Origin: an uncultured Oscillospiraceae bacterium
GTDB lineage: Bacteria > Bacillota > Clostridia > Oscillospirales > Oscillospiraceae
Assembly (NCBI GenBank): GCA_934597175.1
Contig: CAKTQR010000008.1
Coordinates: 1 to 64,000 of the forward strand
Length of the DNA: 64,000 bases
Direction: 5' to 3'
A program made the translations under genes and the position numbers. This document shows, piece after piece, positions 7,683 to 16,319 of this stretch (positions within the stretch are counted from its first letter, which is position 1; each line of letters starts with the position of its first letter). The notes under the pieces are model-generated. The model was not told the DNA's origin. It did not search any database and saw only the letters and a list, made by a program, of their open reading frames with translations.

Positions 7683-8352
7683 CTGCGCAGTTAAGTTTCA
7701 ATACGCATTAAGACTTTATCCAATCGTCACTGCGTCAGCCCGACCGGTATAGCTTCGCAGTTAAGTTTGCTGACGCAAGTTAAGTTCGCCCTTACGGGCG
7801 AGTGAAGTTTTGCCTATGGCAAAGTGAAGTTTCAATTCGCATTGAAGCCGCATCTATTCGTTTTTGCGATATCCCGACCGGTTTTTCAATACGCATTTAA
7901 ACTTCTGCGTGTCGTTTTTGCGTCAGCCCGACCGGTGACTGCACCTTAGAGTTTAGTCTGTACATCACTCCATCGGTGCACTACAAGCCACTCGCACCTA
8001 TCTAACCGACGCAGGCCGTTAAACGGACGCACCGAAAGTTACTCGCAGAGGATTAAATCTCCGCAGCCAAAACGACCGGTGCACCGATACCCCGTACCGG
8101 GATTCCAAAGGGTGGTTAAGCTTTGGGGCGGCGCAAGGCAGGATGCAAACCGGTTTTTAGCGGATCTTTTCCGCCCATGCTTCACAAAAAATTTTGGTAA
8201 TACACAAAGTATTGCCGAAATTTTGTTGTTTTGCCTGAACGAAAAATCTCTCGCTCAAAACTAAACCCTACGGGCGGCTTACCCCTGCCTTACACCGCCC
8301 TTGGTTGCGTTTCTTTTGTAACTTTTCTTTGGCAAAACATAGAAAAGTTAAT
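7683..8352 (+). repeat. R1 dispersed element, full copy A
   Basis: This gene-free stretch is a mosaic of modules shared with 12.1, 29.1 and 33.1 kb. They include CAGCCCGACCGGT boxes, hairpin cassettes spaced by AAGTT, a GTTTAGTCTGTACATCA segment, CCGTACCGGGATTCCAAAG, and a final hairpin AACTTTTCTTTG (8320-8331) with CATAGAAAAGTT (8338-8349). Positions 8079-8275 are almost identical to 12485-12680. A 61-codon ORF inside is shared by both copies and is probably not a gene. Confidence 0.8.
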
Positions 8353-8371
8353 AAATGTTAATTTAACTTTG

Positions 8372-8400
8372 TTGACAACGCCGAGGGCTTGTTTTATTAT
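8372..8400 (+). promoter_or_regulatory. Strong sigma-A promoter of the transketolase operon
   Basis: TTGACA (8372-8377) and TATTAT (8395-8400) with a 17-base spacer. They lie 20 bases after the terminal hairpin of R1 copy A and 37 bases before the ATG. Confidence 0.85.
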
Positions 8401-8437
8401 TTAATAGAAGTAAAAAATATTACGGAGGAACAAAACC

Positions 8438-9271
8438 ATGGCTTTATCTGACGAGCGCTATGCCGAGCTCAACGAGCTTTGCAGACGCTTCAGAATCGAT
8501 GTTTTGACTGCGATACACGCAGCCCAATCCGGTCACCCGGGCGGCTCGCTGTCCTGCTGCGAGATACTCACCTATCTCTACCAGGAGCACATGAACCTCG
8601 ACGCAAACGATGCGCACAACCCCGACCGTGACAGACTCGTGCTCTCAAAGGGTCACGCTGCCCCGATGCTCTACCGCAACCTGGCGGAAAAGGGCTTCTT
8701 CCCGGTGAGCGAGATGGCGACGCTGCGCCGCATGGGCGGTTTAGCCGGTCACCCGAACATGCACACCCCCGGCGTCGAAATGCCCGGCGGACCGCTCGGT
8801 CAGGGCTTCCCCGCTGCACAGGGCATGGCAATGGCACTCAAGCTCAACAACTCCCCGGCAAAGGTCTATGCCGTCCTCGGCGACGGCGAGCTCAACGAGG
8901 GCGTTATCTGGGAAACTGCCATGAGCGCCGCAAAGTTCAAGCTCGATAACCTCATCGCCATCGTCGACTACAACAAGGTGCAGCTCGACGGCACGACCGA
9001 CGACATCATGCCCCTGGGCGACCTTGCCGCAAAGTGGGAAGCGTTCGGCTGGACGGTGCTCGAATGTGACGGCCACGACCTTGAGGCGCTGGACTTCTGC
9101 GTCTCCGTTGCCGACGGCGCAGTAGGCGCACCGACGGTCATCATCGCAAACACCGTTAAGGGCAAGGGCGTGTCCTTCATGGAGGGCAAAAACACATGGC
9201 ACGGCAAGGCGATAGACGACGAAAGCTTCGCAAAGGCCATGGAAGAACTCGGAGGTGCAGCAAATGTCTAA
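8438..9271 (+). CDS. Transketolase, N-terminal (TPP-binding) subunit
   Basis: The 277-residue protein matches the first half of transketolase. It has AAQSGHPGGSLSCCEILTYL near the N-terminus, the LSKGHAAPMLY block, GGPLGQGF, and the thiamine-pyrophosphate/Mg motif GDGELNEG...NKVQLDG. In many Clostridia the enzyme is split into N and C chains that form one active complex. It moves two-carbon units between sugar phosphates in the non-oxidative pentose phosphate pathway. The start follows TACGGAGGAACAAAACC. The next gene starts inside its 3' end. Confidence 0.93.
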   Translation: MALSDERYAELNELCRRFRIDVLTAIHAAQSGHPGGSLSCCEILTYLYQEHMNLDANDAHNPDRDRLVLSKGHAAPMLYRNLAEKGFFPVSEMATLRRMGGLAGHPNMHTPGVEMPGGPLGQGFPAAQGMAMALKLNNSPAKVYAVLGDGELNEGVIWETAMSAAKFKLDNLIAIVDYNKVQLDGTTDDIMPLGDLAAKWEAFGWTVLECDGHDLEALDFCVSVADGAVGAPTVIIANTVKGKGVSFMEGKNTWHGKAIDDESFAKAMEELGGAANV

Positions 9272-10199
9272 GCAGATAAGAGAGGTCTACGGCTCGGTAC
9301 TGGCCGAGCTGGGCGACACTAACGAAAATATAGTTGTTCTCGATGCCGACCTTTCCGGCTCGACCAAGAGCGCACTTTTCGGCAAGGCGCATCCCGAGCG
9401 CTTCTTCAACATGGGCATCGCCGAGCAGAACATGGTCGCGACCGCTGCGGGCATGTCCACCGTCGGCAAGATCCCGTTTGTAAACACCTTCACCGTTTTC
9501 CTCACCTCGCTGGGTCTGCTGTCCGCCCGTGACCAGATATGCTACGCAAACCTGAATGTCAAGTTCGGCGGCGCATACTGCGGCATGAGCGACGCTCTTG
9601 ACGGCGCCAGCCACCACGCCACCGAGGATATCGCCATCATGAGGGCGCTTCCGAACATGAAGGTCATCGTTCCCGCCGACGCCACCGCCACCCGTTGGGC
9701 AACCAAGTGCGCCGTCGAGACCTACGGTCCGATGTACCTGCGCCTGTCCCGTGATGTCTACCCCGACCTGTACGCCGAGGACGCAAAGTTTGAGCTCGGC
9801 AAGGGTGCTGTCGTCCGTGAGGGCAGCGATGTCACCGTCATCGCCTGCGGTCTTTTAGTCCACAAGGCGATAGAGGCTGCCGAGATGCTGGCAGCAAAGG
9901 GCGTTTCCGTCCGTGTGGTCGACATGTACTCCGTCAAGCCCATCGACCGTGAGCTCATTATGAAGTGCGCTAAGGAGACCGGCGCTATCGTCACTGCCGA
10001 GGAGCACAACATCTACGGCGGCCTTGGCGGCGCAGTGTCCGAGGTGCTGGCAAACGAGGGCGCAGGCGTGCCCGTCGAGTTCGTCGGCATACACGACACC
10101 TTCACCGAGTCTGCTCCCTACAAGGAGCTGCTCGCAAAGTACGGCGTTGACGCAAACGCAGTCGCAGCCGCCGTCGAAAAGGTTTTGGAGAGAAAATAA
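9264..10199 (+). CDS. Transketolase, C-terminal (pyrimidine-binding) subunit
   Basis: The 311-residue partner subunit carries the GIAEQNMVATAAGMS motif, whose Glu activates the TPP aminopyrimidine, and a transketolase C-terminal domain (about 190-300). I chose the ATG after CGGAGGTGCAGCAA. The ORF can be extended by three codons to a GTG that lies inside the ribosome binding site. The eight-base overlap with the N subunit gives translational coupling, as expected for a 1:1 complex. Confidence 0.93.
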   Translation: MSKQIREVYGSVLAELGDTNENIVVLDADLSGSTKSALFGKAHPERFFNMGIAEQNMVATAAGMSTVGKIPFVNTFTVFLTSLGLLSARDQICYANLNVKFGGAYCGMSDALDGASHHATEDIAIMRALPNMKVIVPADATATRWATKCAVETYGPMYLRLSRDVYPDLYAEDAKFELGKGAVVREGSDVTVIACGLLVHKAIEAAEMLAAKGVSVRVVDMYSVKPIDRELIMKCAKETGAIVTAEEHNIYGGLGGAVSEVLANEGAGVPVEFVGIHDTFTESAPYKELLAKYGVDANAVAAAVEKVLERK

Positions 10200-10229
10200 G
10201 AGAAATAATTTTGGGAGAAAGGCGAGATA

Positions 10230-11306
10230 ATGGAAAATTTCTTCGCTCCCGGCCGCACCGAGCTTGCAGGCAATCACACCGACCACCAAAAGGGTCGGGT
10301 GCTTGCCTCGGCGGTCGACAAGGGTATTCATGCCGAGGTTGAGCCGAACTTTGACAACATCGTGAGAATTCGCTCCGAGGGCTTTGAGGATATGGAGATA
10401 AACCTCTTTGACCTGGATGTCCACCCCGAGGAATTCGGCTCGTCGACAGCGCTCGTGCGAGGTGTCGCATCGGCGATGTTCGACCTCGACGCCCGCTTCG
10501 GCGGCTTTAACGCCGTACTGCGCAGCGACCTAAGCTCCGGCTCGGGCCTGAGCTCGTCGGCGGCGTTCGCCGTGCTCATCGCACGCATTTTTAATGGGCT
10601 GTACAACAACAATGAGCTCGAGCCCAAGGCAATTGCGCAGCTTGCCCAGCAGGCGGAAAACCTGCACTTCGGCAAGCCCTGCGGACTGATGGATCAGCTG
10701 GCGTGCGCTCTCGGCAAGGCCGTGTATGTTGATTTTCTCACCGGCGATATCCAGCCCGTGAGCGCCGACTTTGGCCGCATGGGACTCACGCTCTGCCTGA
10801 CCGACACCGGCGGCAGCCACGCCGGGCTCGACACGAGCTACGCCCGTATCCCCGCCGACATGCGCTACATAGCAAGCTTCTTCGGCAAGGAGCTTCTCGG
10901 TCAGGTCGACCCCGCCGATTTCTTCTCGAAAAAGTGGGATACGACCGACCGCCCCGTGCGCCGAGCCAAGCATTTCTTCGACGAAAACGAGCGTGTGCCG
11001 AAAATGCGTGATGCGCTCATCGCAGGCAACGGCGAGGAGTACATGCGCCTGATGAACGAGTCCGGCCGCTCGTCGGAAAAGCTGCTGACGAATATCGTCA
11101 CGAGCGTCACCGACGACCGCAAGCTGGAGAATGGGCTGAATTTGAGCGCCAAGCTGCTCGACGGTGTCGGAGCATGGCGTGTCCACGGCGGCGGCTTTGC
11201 CGGCTGCGTGCAGGCGCTCATGCCCAGCGAATATTTCGCCCGCTACAAAACCGAGATGGAAAGGAGCTTCGGCGCAGGCTCGTGCCGTGAGCTGAAGCTG
11301 AGCTGA
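10230..11306 (+). CDS. galK: Galactokinase
   Basis: The 358-residue GHMP kinase has the galactokinase signature near the N-terminus (GRTELAGNHTDHQKG), the ATP-binding loop SSGSGLSSSAAF around residues 100-111, and a GGGFAGC motif near 317. It phosphorylates galactose to galactose 1-phosphate, the first committed step of the Leloir pathway. It lacks the N-terminal extension of some clostridial homologues. It sits 30 bases after transketolase in the same operon. No galT or galE is in this window. The TELAGNHTDH form instead of the classic NLIGEHTDY is usual for this clostridial branch, as far as I know. Confidence 0.9.
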   Translation: MENFFAPGRTELAGNHTDHQKGRVLASAVDKGIHAEVEPNFDNIVRIRSEGFEDMEINLFDLDVHPEEFGSSTALVRGVASAMFDLDARFGGFNAVLRSDLSSGSGLSSSAAFAVLIARIFNGLYNNNELEPKAIAQLAQQAENLHFGKPCGLMDQLACALGKAVYVDFLTGDIQPVSADFGRMGLTLCLTDTGGSHAGLDTSYARIPADMRYIASFFGKELLGQVDPADFFSKKWDTTDRPVRRAKHFFDENERVPKMRDALIAGNGEEYMRLMNESGRSSEKLLTNIVTSVTDDRKLENGLNLSAKLLDGVGAWRVHGGGFAGCVQALMPSEYFARYKTEMERSFGAGSCRELKLS

Positions 11307-11307
11307 T

Positions 11308-12099
11308 ATGGATACTATCATAAAAAGTGCGCAGCTGATGACCGTGCTCAAGGCGATAGGGCTGTTTGTCGTCTGCTATATTGCGATAAAGCTTCTGCGC
11401 AAGGCAATAGACAAAATTCTCGACAGGAGCAAGCACCTAGACCCCAGCCTCAAGAGCTTTTTCGCCAGCGCCGTGAATGTCGTGCTGTGGGCAATCGCGG
11501 TCATGATCGTCGCCTCCGCTCTCGGCATCAACATCACGAGCCTTGTTGCGATCTTGTCCGTCGCCGGCGTTGCGCTCTCGCTTGCGCTGCAGGGGCTGCT
11601 GGCAAATGTGTTTTCCGGCATCACGCTGCTTGCCTCCCGGCCCATCGCCGTCGGCAATTTTGTCGAGATCGGCGGTCAGAGCGGCACGGTGCGCTCGATC
11701 GGGCTGTTTTACACCTGCCTTGCCACGCCCGATAATAAGATAATCTATGTCCCGAACGGCGACATTACCGGCAGCAAGATAATTAACTACAGCACCGAGC
11801 CCGTGCGGCGTGTGGATCTCAATGTCGGCACATCCTACGATTGCCCGACCGAGACCGTCCGCTCGGCGATATTGGAGGCTGTCGCAAATACCGACAAGGT
11901 GCTTTCAGACCCCGCCCCGTTCGTTGCGCTTGCGGCGTATAACGCCAGCAACATCGAGTATACCGTCCGTATCTGGTGCAATACCGAGGACTATTGGGAT
12001 GTCCACTTCGCCCTGAATGAGCACATCCGTGACAGCTTCGACCGCCACGGCGTCGAAATGAGCTACGAGCATCTGAATGTGCATATAATGCAAGAATAA
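11308..12099 (+). CDS. MscS-family mechanosensitive channel
   Basis: The 263-residue protein has an N-terminal membrane helix (about 11-31), a second (about 52-74) and the pore-lining, Ala/Gly-rich TM3 (about 79-110; LSVAGVALSLALQGLLANVF). A soluble beta domain follows (GNFVEIGGQSGTV) and then an alpha/beta C-terminal domain. MscS channels open on membrane tension to release solutes during osmotic downshock. The ATG is one base after the galK stop, so it is probably expressed by coupling in the operon. It has only a weak ribosome binding site of its own. Confidence 0.9.
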   Translation: MDTIIKSAQLMTVLKAIGLFVVCYIAIKLLRKAIDKILDRSKHLDPSLKSFFASAVNVVLWAIAVMIVASALGINITSLVAILSVAGVALSLALQGLLANVFSGITLLASRPIAVGNFVEIGGQSGTVRSIGLFYTCLATPDNKIIYVPNGDITGSKIINYSTEPVRRVDLNVGTSYDCPTETVRSAILEAVANTDKVLSDPAPFVALAAYNASNIEYTVRIWCNTEDYWDVHFALNEHIRDSFDRHGVEMSYEHLNVHIMQE

Positions 12100-12100
12100 G

Positions 12101-12127
12101 AAAAGCGACCCACCCGGGTCGCTTTTT
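12101..12127 (+). terminator. Intrinsic terminator ending the transketolase-galK-mscS operon
   Basis: AAAAGCGACCC (12101-12111) with GGGTCGCTTTTTT around a 4-nt ACCC loop. Confidence 0.88.
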
Positions 12128-12765
12128 TAATACGCTTTTAAACTTCTGCGTGTCGTTTTTGCGTCAGCCCGACCGGTTTTTCAATACGCATTGACGCTAT
12201 TGCTATTCGGTACTGCGTTAGCCCGGCCGGCGAGCTTCGCAGTTAAGTTCGCCCTTACGGGCGAGTTAAGTTTGCTGGCGCAAGTGAATTTTCAATTCGC
12301 ATTGAAGTTGTCCCTAGTCTTTTTTGCGTCATTCCGACCGTCGAGCTCGCACTAGAGTTTAACCCGACCACCAACCTATCGGTGCACTGCAAGCTATTCG
12401 CACCTATTTAACCGACGCAGTCCGTTAAGCGGGCGCAGTGCAGACTTTTCGCAGAAGATTAAACCTCCGCAGTCAAAACGGCCGGTGCACCGATACACCG
12501 TACCGGAATTCCAAAGGGTGGTTAAGCTTTGGGGCGGCGCAAGGCAGGATGCAAACCGGTTTTTAGCGGATCTTTTCCGCCCATGCTTCACAAAAAATTT
12601 TGGTAATACACAAAGTATTGCCGAAATTTTGTTGTTTTGCCTGAACGAAAAATCTCTCGCTCAAAACTAAACCCTACGGGCGGCTTCCACCCTGCCTTAC
12701 GCCGCCTTTGGCTGCGTTTCTTTTGTAACTTTTCTTTGGCGGCACAAAGAAAAGTTAATATTTTC
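12128..12765 (+). repeat. R1 dispersed element, full copy B
   Basis: Same module order as copy A at 7683-8352. It ends in a perfect 12-bp hairpin AACTTTTCTTTG (12727-12738) with CAAAGAAAAGTT (12745-12756). The stretch 12485-12690 is nearly base-identical to copy A, which implies recent copying or gene conversion. No gene is visible in it. Confidence 0.8.
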
Positions 12766-12851
12766 CATTTACTTTTTGGCTTAGTAAAAAAATTTATTAA
12801 GCCCCAATACATTGCCGCTGCTGATCGTTTATATATCGAGGGGGTGAGGAT

Positions 12852-13385
12852 ATGCCCGGGGACAGCATCCATGCTTTAATAATAATGACCGCTCAGGGTG
12901 ACACTGCGGCGTTCGAGATGCTATATAAGCAAATGCGAAAGCCCGTGTACTTTTATGCTTTGCATTTCTGCGGCGACCATGCGCTCGCCGAGGATGTGAT
13001 GCAGGATACTTTTGTTACCGTTTGGGGCAAAAGCAGCTCATTTACCCCAAGGGGCGACGGCCGCTCGTGGATGCTCTCCATCGCCAAAAACAAGGCGCTG
13101 GATGCACTCAAAAAGCAAAAGCGCCTCAGCTCGCTCGACGAGCTGGGCGATGCCGGCTGCGATGACCACCGTTTGGCCTCGTTCGAGAACAAAACCGTGC
13201 TCGATGACCTGCTGCGAATTTTAAACGCCAAGCAATCGGATGTTGTGCTTCTGCGGCATGTCGTCGGTCTGTCCCTCACCGAGATCGCAAGAGAGCTAAA
13301 TATGAAGAAAGGCACGGTTTTTTGGATGTACAACAATGCCATCAAAAAGCTGCGTGCCGAAGCAAAAAGGATCGGTTTACTATGA
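12852..13385 (+). CDS. ECF-type RNA polymerase sigma factor
   Basis: The 177-residue protein has sigma region 2 (about 18-85, with HALAEDVMQDTFVTVW) and region 4 (about 115-165, with VGLSLTEIARELNMKKGTV). There is no region 3, so it is an extracytoplasmic-function sigma factor. The start follows TCGAGGGGGTGAGGAT. The stop overlaps the start of the next gene (ATGA), a membrane protein that fits the role of its anti-sigma factor. The target promoters are unknown. Confidence 0.9.
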   Translation: MPGDSIHALIIMTAQGDTAAFEMLYKQMRKPVYFYALHFCGDHALAEDVMQDTFVTVWGKSSSFTPRGDGRSWMLSIAKNKALDALKKQKRLSSLDELGDAGCDDHRLASFENKTVLDDLLRILNAKQSDVVLLRHVVGLSLTEIARELNMKKGTVFWMYNNAIKKLRAEAKRIGLL

Positions 13386-14065
13386 AAAAAAGCATTTTTG
13401 ACCTTATAGATGAAGCTGCCGAGCAGTGTGTGCCGGACGATTTTGATGCCGTCATGAGCCGTGTGCAAGCCGCCCCGCAACGAGCTCCCGCTCAGCCGCC
13501 GAAAAAGCGGCCGGTCGTGCGGCGGGCTGCGATATCCTGCGTCGCCGCCTGCGCAGTCGTGGTCATCGGCGTTTACCTCGTGAGACAAAACCCACAGCCT
13601 GCGCCGCTGCCAGCACCCACCGCCGCAAGCTCGACCGGGCAGCCTGCGCACTACTTCAACATCCCCGCCCACATCGTCTACGACCATAATTTTTATGGCG
13701 GAAGCGCCACCGCCACGAGCGCCGACTGCGGCAACAAGCTGCCGGACACCGTGGGCGATTGGGAGGTTTATTCCGTCAAGGGGCACTCGCCCGATAAGTG
13801 CATCATCGTCAAGGTCGGCGAGGTGTACATGCGCTATGACTTCGTCCGCAGCGGTATATTCACCTTTGGCAGCAAGCGCTACGGTCTGACCGAGACCCCG
13901 CCCGACTACGCCCACGAAAAGGGCGCACTCCTCGGCACTTCGGACGGTATATCCCTCTACGCCGCCGTCGGCGACCCCGGCGCAGTCTATGTCGACCTGA
14001 CCCCCGTCATCCCCCACGACGATGTCGATGATGAGTTTCTGTATCTCGCAAGGGAGCTTGACTAG
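13382..14065 (+). CDS. Putative membrane anti-sigma factor
   Basis: The 227-residue protein has a short cytoplasmic N-terminal region of about 50 residues, one membrane helix (about 53-72) and a 150-residue outer domain with scattered aromatic and acidic residues. Position and topology fit an anti-sigma factor that holds the preceding ECF sigma at the membrane. There is no zinc-binding HxxxCxxC motif, so it is not a classical ZAS protein. The outer domain matches nothing I know. It is coupled to the sigma gene by a 4-base overlap and is followed by a terminator. Confidence 0.7.
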   Translation: MKKSIFDLIDEAAEQCVPDDFDAVMSRVQAAPQRAPAQPPKKRPVVRRAAISCVAACAVVVIGVYLVRQNPQPAPLPAPTAASSTGQPAHYFNIPAHIVYDHNFYGGSATATSADCGNKLPDTVGDWEVYSVKGHSPDKCIIVKVGEVYMRYDFVRSGIFTFGSKRYGLTETPPDYAHEKGALLGTSDGISLYAAVGDPGAVYVDLTPVIPHDDVDDEFLYLARELD

Positions 14066-14076
14066 CGCATATATGC

Positions 14077-14108
14077 AAAACCTGCGACCCAAAAGGCTGC
14101 AGGTTTTT
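14077..14108 (+). terminator. Intrinsic terminator after the sigma/anti-sigma pair
   Basis: AAAACCTGC (14077-14085) pairs with GCAGGTTTT (14099-14107) around a 13-nt loop, followed by a T. Confidence 0.7.
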
Positions 14109-14169
14109 AGACTGTCAAAGAACTATGAAAATAGGCGTAACGGGTCAAAACCCCTATGCAGCAGATGGA

Positions 14170-14203
14170 GTGTGAGGGGGGGTGACAAGGTCCCGCCTCA
14201 CAC
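14170..14203. other. Hairpin between convergent genes
   Basis: GTGTGAGG (14170-14177) and CCTCACAC (14196-14203) form an 8-bp stem with further G/C pairing inside. There is no U-tract on either side, so a terminator role for the minus-strand gene is uncertain. Confidence 0.4.
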
Positions 14204-14246
14204 TAAATTATAGCCATCAAAAACGCCTGCTTTGCGCTTGAGCCGC

Positions 14247-14816
14247 TCAGGGCGCATAAGAATCTATGTAATCGATCACCTTTTCCACATAGTCACGGCA
14301 CTTCTCGCCCGAGGCGTACCAGAGATTTGACTGCCCGAAGCCGAAGCCGTCCATTCTGGCTCTCGGTGCTTTGAATGTGCGTTTGTGCTCCGGCAGTAAA
14401 ACGCAATCATCCTTCTGCGCACAGAGATTAAAGTCCCGCCCATCATAAGACGGTCTGTGCCGGTAAACGGTCGCATTCTTGTACCAGCCGACGATGACGC
14501 TATGTCCGTCTTTGGGCTTTGCGCAGAACACGACCAGCACATTGCCAATGCTTTCTCTATTCTTCGCCAGCGGGTCGATATTTTCAATGCGCATCTGATT
14601 GTACTCGTTCAAAAGCAGTCCTTCTTTATAGCCTTTCCTATGCTTAGTTTCCACGAAGCCTCTGCACTGCCCGTCGGCACAAATTTCAAAGTTGTGCTTT
14701 TCGAGTGCGTCACCCTCGTTCAAGACATAAGAGCCGCCGTTTTGAGGCTCAACCGTGTCAAGCTTGGTGTCATAGTAGGGCAGGTATGCGATGTTGCAAA
14801 ACAAAACTCTTCTCAT
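14247..14816 (-). CDS. Conserved hypothetical protein
   Basis: The 189-residue product begins MRRVLFCNIAYLPYYD and has a GGSYV...GFVE pattern, a central VIVGWYKNATVYR block and a C-terminal GQSNLWYA segment followed by a helix. I recall this pattern in a family of uncharacterised bacterial proteins, sometimes as the N-terminal part of larger ones, but cannot attach a function. There is no signal peptide or membrane segment. It is a single gene on the minus strand, 102 bases downstream of the DUF2089 gene. Confidence 0.6.
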   Translation of the reverse strand: MRRVLFCNIAYLPYYDTKLDTVEPQNGGSYVLNEGDALEKHNFEICADGQCRGFVETKHRKGYKEGLLLNEYNQMRIENIDPLAKNRESIGNVLVVFCAKPKDGHSVIVGWYKNATVYRHRPSYDGRDFNLCAQKDDCVLLPEHKRTFKAPRARMDGFGFGQSNLWYASGEKCRDYVEKVIDYIDSYAP

Positions 14817-14918
14817 CGGTGGTTTCCCCCTAATTCAGTAGTTGTTATATTTAAAGAGAATGCAGCGGATAAAATTGATAATGAGCGAAAGCAAAAATCG
14901 GATCATGGCTCATTCTCC

Positions 14919-15644
14919 TCACATATATTCTTCGCACAGCTCGACATAGCCCCAGCCGTTTTTGACGATGCCTGCCCACTCCATGATTGCGACCAGCGCA
15001 AAAGTGGGGTCAAAGCCGCTTTCGCCGGGCTTCTTGCCGAAGTAGTTTTTCAGTATCGCACCCGCAACCGTTGTCTCCTCGCAGCCCGGGTCGCCGAGCC
15101 TGCGGCGGCCGTAGCCTTTTTTTGCCTTGCCGCCCTGCGAGCGCAGCACATCGGCGATGACATCGAACACCGAGTATTCGTAGTCCATTATCTCGTCACA
15201 GGCAAACATTTTTTCGTCCACGACACGGAGGAAATACTCCTTGCCCTTGTATGTTCGCACGGTCGTCGAACCGCCGCAGTCTATGAGCCGAGCCTTAATG
15301 ATATCGGAGACCTTGCCGCTTTGCGGGGGCGTCTCCCATTTGCTCGTGTCGATGCTCTCGATGGGAGCAGGCGAGGGCTTCTCCTTAAGTTCTAGGGCGA
15401 CAAGCAGTTCACCCAGCCTCTTTTTTGCGGCGGGGTAGCTAATCCCTGTTTCCGCCTGCAGAGCCTTGAGGTTGCCTTGGTTTTTCAAAAATGACAGCAG
15501 AAAAGAGCTTTGCTCGTCCGATAACCTGTCAAAAACGCTGATTTTAAAGTCCTTTTTGATCTCCAGTCCACACTCGGTGCAGCGCAGCATGGAGACGCAA
15601 AGCTCTTCGCCGCAGGCCGGACATTTTGAAATAATTCCGTTCAT
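14919..15644 (-). CDS. DUF2089 zinc-ribbon putative transcriptional regulator
   Basis: The 241-residue protein opens with a zinc ribbon (CPAC at 8-11 and CTEC about 14 residues later). A helix-turn-helix-like region follows (about 40-80; LKALQAETGISYPAAKKRLGE), as in DUF2089 proteins. The C-terminal half is unassigned. I start at the second ATG because it is 7 bases from GGAGG; the first ATG touches the ribosome binding site. Its promoter overlaps an 8-bp inverted repeat, which suggests self-control. Confidence 0.75.
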   Translation of the reverse strand: MNGIISKCPACGEELCVSMLRCTECGLEIKKDFKISVFDRLSDEQSSFLLSFLKNQGNLKALQAETGISYPAAKKRLGELLVALELKEKPSPAPIESIDTSKWETPPQSGKVSDIIKARLIDCGGSTTVRTYKGKEYFLRVVDEKMFACDEIMDYEYSVFDVIADVLRSQGGKAKKGYGRRRLGDPGCEETTVAGAILKNYFGKKPGESGFDPTFALVAIMEWAGIVKNGWGYVELCEEYM

Positions 15645-15663
15645 GATCATCCCTCCTACGGCT

Positions 15664-15700
15664 AATATACACTAACTATACTCATTTTGTCAATAGTTAG
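15664..15700 (-). promoter_or_regulatory. Promoter of the DUF2089 gene with overlapping inverted repeat
   Basis: Read on the minus strand, TTGACA (15688-15693) and TATATT (15664-15669) are 18 bases apart. CTAACTAT (15672-15679) and ATAGTTAG (15693-15700) form an inverted repeat that begins at the -35 box and reaches into the spacer, a good site for an autorepressor. Confidence 0.65.
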
Positions 15701-15738
15701 ATTAAATATATTTAATACTAATTGCCAAAAAGATGTGC

Positions 15739-15778
15739 AAAAGCTCCGGCAACTCTTTGTGTATTGCCGGAGCTTTTT
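15739..15778 (-). terminator. Intrinsic terminator of the small membrane protein operon
   Basis: AAAAGCTCCGGCAA (15739-15752) pairs perfectly with TTGCCGGAGCTTTT (15764-15777). It lies just past the stop of the 94-residue membrane protein gene. Confidence 0.88.
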
Positions 15779-15783
15779 GCTTG

Positions 15784-16068
15784 TTATTTCTTCTTCCGCC
15801 GTTCCGACCAGCGTTTTATCGACAGGGTGATAGCGATGCAGATCGGGAAAAACGGCGTGAACGGTCCTGCCCAGAACACAAGGCAGGTCGACGCCATGAC
15901 CGACGCCCATGTCCAGCCGAAAATGGCATACAGCAGGTATCCGCCCCACACCGGCGAGTACACCACCGCTATCACTCCGAGCAGCAGCGCAAAGGTTTTC
16001 ACATCCTTGCACTCGTCCCACACCCAGCGACAGAAATTTATGACTTTGTCCTTGAGTTTACTAAACAT
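15784..16068 (-). CDS. Small membrane protein of unknown function
   Basis: The 94-residue product has two or three hydrophobic segments (about 25-46, 50-65 and 68-84) and a basic SIKRWSERRKKK C-terminus. It starts 9 bases after the stop of the 67-residue protein that is paired with the small RNA at 16406, so both are probably on one mRNA. No family recognised. Confidence 0.6.
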   Translation of the reverse strand: MFSKLKDKVINFCRWVWDECKDVKTFALLLGVIAVVYSPVWGGYLLYAIFGWTWASVMASTCLVFWAGPFTPFFPICIAITLSIKRWSERRKKK

Positions 16069-16077
16069 TTTGCGTTG

Positions 16078-16281
16078 TTAATCCGATTTTCGAAGTATCT
16101 CCATCGTCTTGCCGACGATGTCCGACGAGGTCGCTGTCTGATTATCGGCCATCCACCGCATCAGCTCCCACTGCTGCTCCTCCGTCTTGAGAAACAGCAT
16201 GATTCCGACCATCTCGTCCAGTTCCACACCGAATGTTTTCAGCCCACGCAGCAACAGTTTTTGAGATTCCGTCAGTTCCAT
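16078..16281 (-). CDS. Small helical protein paired with a divergent small RNA (copy A)
   Basis: The 67-residue protein begins MELTESQKLLLRGLKTFGV, followed by a middle hydrophobic MLFLKTEE stretch, a WELMRWMADNQTATSSDI segment and a C-terminal helix. It is clearly related to the products at 28014-28211 and 28368-28565, which share the QKLL..GL..F, ML..TE..RW and ATxDE/I positions. No Cys pairs or signal peptide. I start at the ATG 6 bases after GGGGG; an upstream in-frame ATG lies before that site. It is predicted to be all helix. The small RNA gene on the other strand starts 125 bases upstream. Function unknown. Confidence 0.75.
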   Translation of the reverse strand: MELTESQKLLLRGLKTFGVELDEMVGIMLFLKTEEQQWELMRWMADNQTATSSDIVGKTMEILRKSD

Positions 16282-16319
16282 GTGCAGCCCCCTTTGCAAT
16301 GTCTTTCTTTCTGACTATA

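Noticed and set aside
8079..8264. A 61-codon ORF that recurs almost unchanged at 12485-12670 and could suggest a small gene family.
   Set aside because: Both lie wholly inside near-identical R1 copies, have no ribosome binding site, and the match is at DNA level over a region larger than the ORF, so repeat identity explains it.
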